A stretch of DNA of 49,462 nt from Armatimonadota bacterium. Its GTDB lineage: Bacteria; Armatimonadota; UBA10988. The position numbers and the translations under genes were made by a program. The notes below the pieces were generated by a model that searched no databases, was not told the DNA's origin, and saw only the letters and a program-made list of their open reading frames with translations. The stretch spans positions 1 to 49,462 of the forward strand of contig JACRKZ010000065.1 of assembly GCA_016235455.1 (NCBI GenBank), in the 5' to 3' direction. The first letter of the stretch is position 1, and each line of letters opens with the position of its first letter. This document shows positions 49,028-49,462 of this stretch, piece after piece.

Positions 49028-49462
49028 ATGGAAAGCACCACCATCAACTTCTTCGGCTACGACCTTGTGCAGATCATCCAGGCTGGGGGCCTGGTCGTGC
49101 TGTGCGGCATCGTCTTCGCCGAGACCGGGCTGTTTGTCGGCTGCTTCCTGCCCGGCGATTCACTGCTGGTGGCGGCGGGGTTCGTGGCGTCCATGTTCCC
49201 CGATAAGCTGTCCATCGGCCATGTGCTGGTGCTCGTGCCGCTGGCGGCGGTGTGCGGCGACCATCTGAACTACTATATCGGCCGGACCGCCGGCGCGGCA
49301 CTCTACAAGCGCGAATCGACACGCTTCTTCCGCCGCGACCATCTCCTGCAGACGCGCGACTTTGTGGACAAGTACGGCCCGGCCGGGCTGATCATGGCGC
49401 GCTTCGTGCCGTTCGCGCGGTCCTTCGCGCCGGCTGTGGTGGGCATCGCCGAGATGCCGTAC
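49028..49462 (+). CDS. DedA family membrane protein (3' end outside window)
   Basis: 145 codons from ATG 49028, open to the window edge with no stop. It begins 'MESTTINFFGYDLVQIIQAG', then a membrane helix and the DedA hallmark 'ETGLFVGCFLPGDSLL', with the conserved acidic residue and PGD re-entrant motif. Next come 'AAVCGDHLNYYIGRTAG' and the Arg-rich motif 'RFVPFARSFAPAVVGIAEM', matching the family signature R-F-x-P-x-x-R. DedA/SNARE-associated proteins are inner-membrane proteins that help recycle undecaprenyl or other phospholipids across the membrane. About one third of a typical 200-220-residue member is missing. It has its own promoter and is divergent from the pyruvate dehydrogenase operon. 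Confidence 0.9.
   Translation, partial: MESTTINFFGYDLVQIIQAGGLVVLCGIVFAETGLFVGCFLPGDSLLVAAGFVASMFPDKLSIGHVLVLVPLAAVCGDHLNYYIGRTAGAALYKRESTRFFRRDHLLQTRDFVDKYGPAGLIMARFVPFARSFAPAVVGIAEMPY

Overview
The window is a high-G+C (roughly two thirds G+C or more by eye), densely coded bacterial chromosome segment with 34 protein genes, two of them cut by the window edges. It has no rRNA, tRNA, CRISPR array, transposase or phage gene, and no gene-free stretch over about 220 bases. The content suggests a polysaccharide-degrading Gram-negative of the PVC or a neighbouring group (Planctomycetota, Lentisphaerota, Hydrogenedentota or Armatimonadota): three Gfo/Idh/MocA oxidoreductases (one with a Tat signal), sugar isomerase/epimerase TIM barrels, a sulfatase-fold enzyme, GH127, GH20-like and CE15 enzymes, a secreted beta-helix/LamG protein, large PAS hybrid kinases, and palindromic intergenic repeats. 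The phylum is inferred and cannot be fixed from this window.

Layout. 1-1846: tail of an asparagine-synthase-like protein converging on a GT4 glycosyltransferase. 2001-8630: tightly spaced genes for an ADP-ribosylglycohydrolase-fold protein, GH127 arabinofuranosidase, an ABC exporter with an N-terminal zinc ribbon, and an aldo/keto reductase lacking two catalytic residues. 8673-13259: compact operon of membrane PP2C phosphatase, cell-wall amidase and ClpA/ClpC-like unfoldase. 13261-16334 (minus): CE15 glucuronoyl esterase and an unrecognised lipoprotein. 16449-21663: ferritin, outer-membrane barrel, secreted beta-helix/LamG protein, DUF1003 membrane protein. 21677-23351 (minus): secreted TIM-barrel hydrolase and GNAT acetyltransferase. 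23474-27233: MEDS-domain sensor and four-PAS hybrid histidine kinase. 27387-28961: exported beta-propeller protein. 29119-32760 (minus): BarA-type hybrid kinase. 32804-34171: glycerol-1-phosphate dehydrogenase-like protein. 34190-37170 (minus): SGNH hydrolase, GH20-like enzyme, sugar epimerase. 37388-43311: oxidoreductase, sulfatase-fold, oxidoreductase and epimerase genes, with a convergent Tat-exported oxidoreductase. 43457-48878 (minus): complete pyruvate dehydrogenase operon (E1, E2, E3). 49028-end: start of a DedA gene.

How it fits together. Most of the window looks like glycan capture and breakdown: esterases (CE15, SGNH) remove side groups, glycosidases (GH127, GH20-like, the TIM barrel) cleave sugars, and the oxidoreductase/epimerase pairs are the type used for oxidation-based glycoside cleavage. 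Pyruvate dehydrogenase links the products to central metabolism. The two hybrid kinases have no stand-alone response regulator nearby.

The most unusual signals are a family of palindromic intergenic elements built from about 9-base units (39935-43453), several enzyme-fold proteins that have lost or replaced catalytic residues (sulfatase fold with Thr at the formylglycine site; aldo/keto reductase without Tyr and His), the DraG-fold/GH127 gene pair, and the MEDS/hybrid-kinase pair.
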